Of a stretch of 23,461 nucleotides of DNA, positions 23,430-23,461 are shown piece by piece (the first letter of the stretch is position 1; every line of letters begins with the position of its first letter). The DNA comes from CALMFQ01 sp964495595 (GTDB taxonomy: Bacteria > Pseudomonadota > Gammaproteobacteria > Burkholderiales > SCOH01), in NCBI GenBank assembly GCA_964495595.1, contig CAZBWH010000049.1:1-23461 (forward strand). Direction: 5' to 3'. The notes below the pieces were generated by a model, which was not told where the DNA came from, made no database searches, and saw nothing but the letters and a program-made list of their open reading frames with translations. The position numbers and the translations under genes are program-made.

Positions 23430-23436
23430 GTATAGT
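23408..23436 (+). promoter_or_regulatory. Strong sigma-70 promoter pointing out of the window
   Basis: Consensus TTGACA (23408-23413), exact 17-nt spacer, TATAGT (23431-23436, 5 of 6). Transcription would start near 23443, followed by CCTCTCTGCAGCGACGCAGTC. The near-perfect boxes and GC-rich start suggest a highly expressed gene beyond the edge, possibly stable RNA; its identity cannot be seen. Confidence 0.7.
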
Positions 23437-23461
23437 TCGGCCTCTCTGCAGCGACGCAGTC

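Larger units (their letters stand above)
23147..23461. other. Gene-free 315-bp region upstream of the copy-2 porin
   Basis: No convincing gene on either strand. It is more AT-rich than the rest of the window. It must hold the porin promoter; a weak pair TTGACG-N17-TACATC on the minus strand (about 23310-23282) is the best seen. The right end carries a strong outward promoter and an inverted repeat, listed separately. Confidence 0.6.

Noticed and set aside
23437..23461. Start of an rRNA operon or tRNA gene at the right edge
   Set aside because: The promoter strength and GC-rich start fit, but no rRNA, tRNA or antitermination box is present in the bases available.

Overview
The window reads as ordinary chromosome of a GC-rich (roughly 60 % G+C) Gram-negative bacterium, most likely a betaproteobacterium. 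This rests on outer-membrane barrels with a C-terminal Phe, a 17-kDa-antigen type lipoprotein, a fused indolepyruvate ferredoxin oxidoreductase of the kind common in Rhodocyclales, Burkholderiales and Neisseriales, tandem DUF3617 proteins, and a sigma-32-like promoter before htpG. The family cannot be fixed from sequence alone. No phage, IS, CRISPR or complete RNA gene is visible.

Layout. (a) 1-1,721, minus strand: a signal-peptide-bearing zinc phospholipase-C-like protein followed by phosphatidylserine decarboxylase, with a perfect 13-bp hairpin between them. (b) 1,887-3,356, plus strand: a PfkB-family sugar/adenosine kinase and a glycine-zipper lipoprotein, closed by a clear terminator. (c) 3,354-8,975, minus strand: fused indolepyruvate ferredoxin oxidoreductase, a porin-like barrel, a one-domain PstS-like periplasmic protein and a [2Fe-2S] ferredoxin. 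(d) 8,976-9,320: a 345-bp divergent intergenic region full of palindromes, including a perfect 52-bp one, and the proB promoter. (e) 9,321-11,484, plus strand: proB and two DUF3617 proteins. (f) 11,532-12,581: NRDE-family protein and a TusA-like protein, divergent. (g) 12,588-18,430, minus strand: a cytoplasmic seven-PAS histidine kinase overlapping by 4 bases a REC-DUF3369-GGDEF*-EAL response regulator that has nine consecutive C bases directly after its start codon. (h) 18,571-18,837, plus strand: a 51-residue predicted membrane protein absent from longer-ORF lists, with its own promoter, ribosome site and terminator. (i) 18,858-20,873, minus strand: htpG under a near-consensus heat-shock promoter. 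(j) 20,879-23,146, minus strand: a second porin plus PstS-like pair, paralogous to the one in (c). (k) 23,147-23,461: no gene, but a strong plus-strand promoter pointing out of the window, with an inverted repeat in its spacer.

Most notable: the duplicated porin/PstS-like module with an identical 14-nt spacing in both copies; the PAS kinase whose last four PAS units recur at exactly 125 residues, coupled to a possibly phase-variable c-di-GMP phosphodiesterase; a family of three roughly 55-70-bp imperfect palindromic repeats; and the 52-bp perfect palindrome. All functional statements come from reading the sequence by eye; no searches were run.
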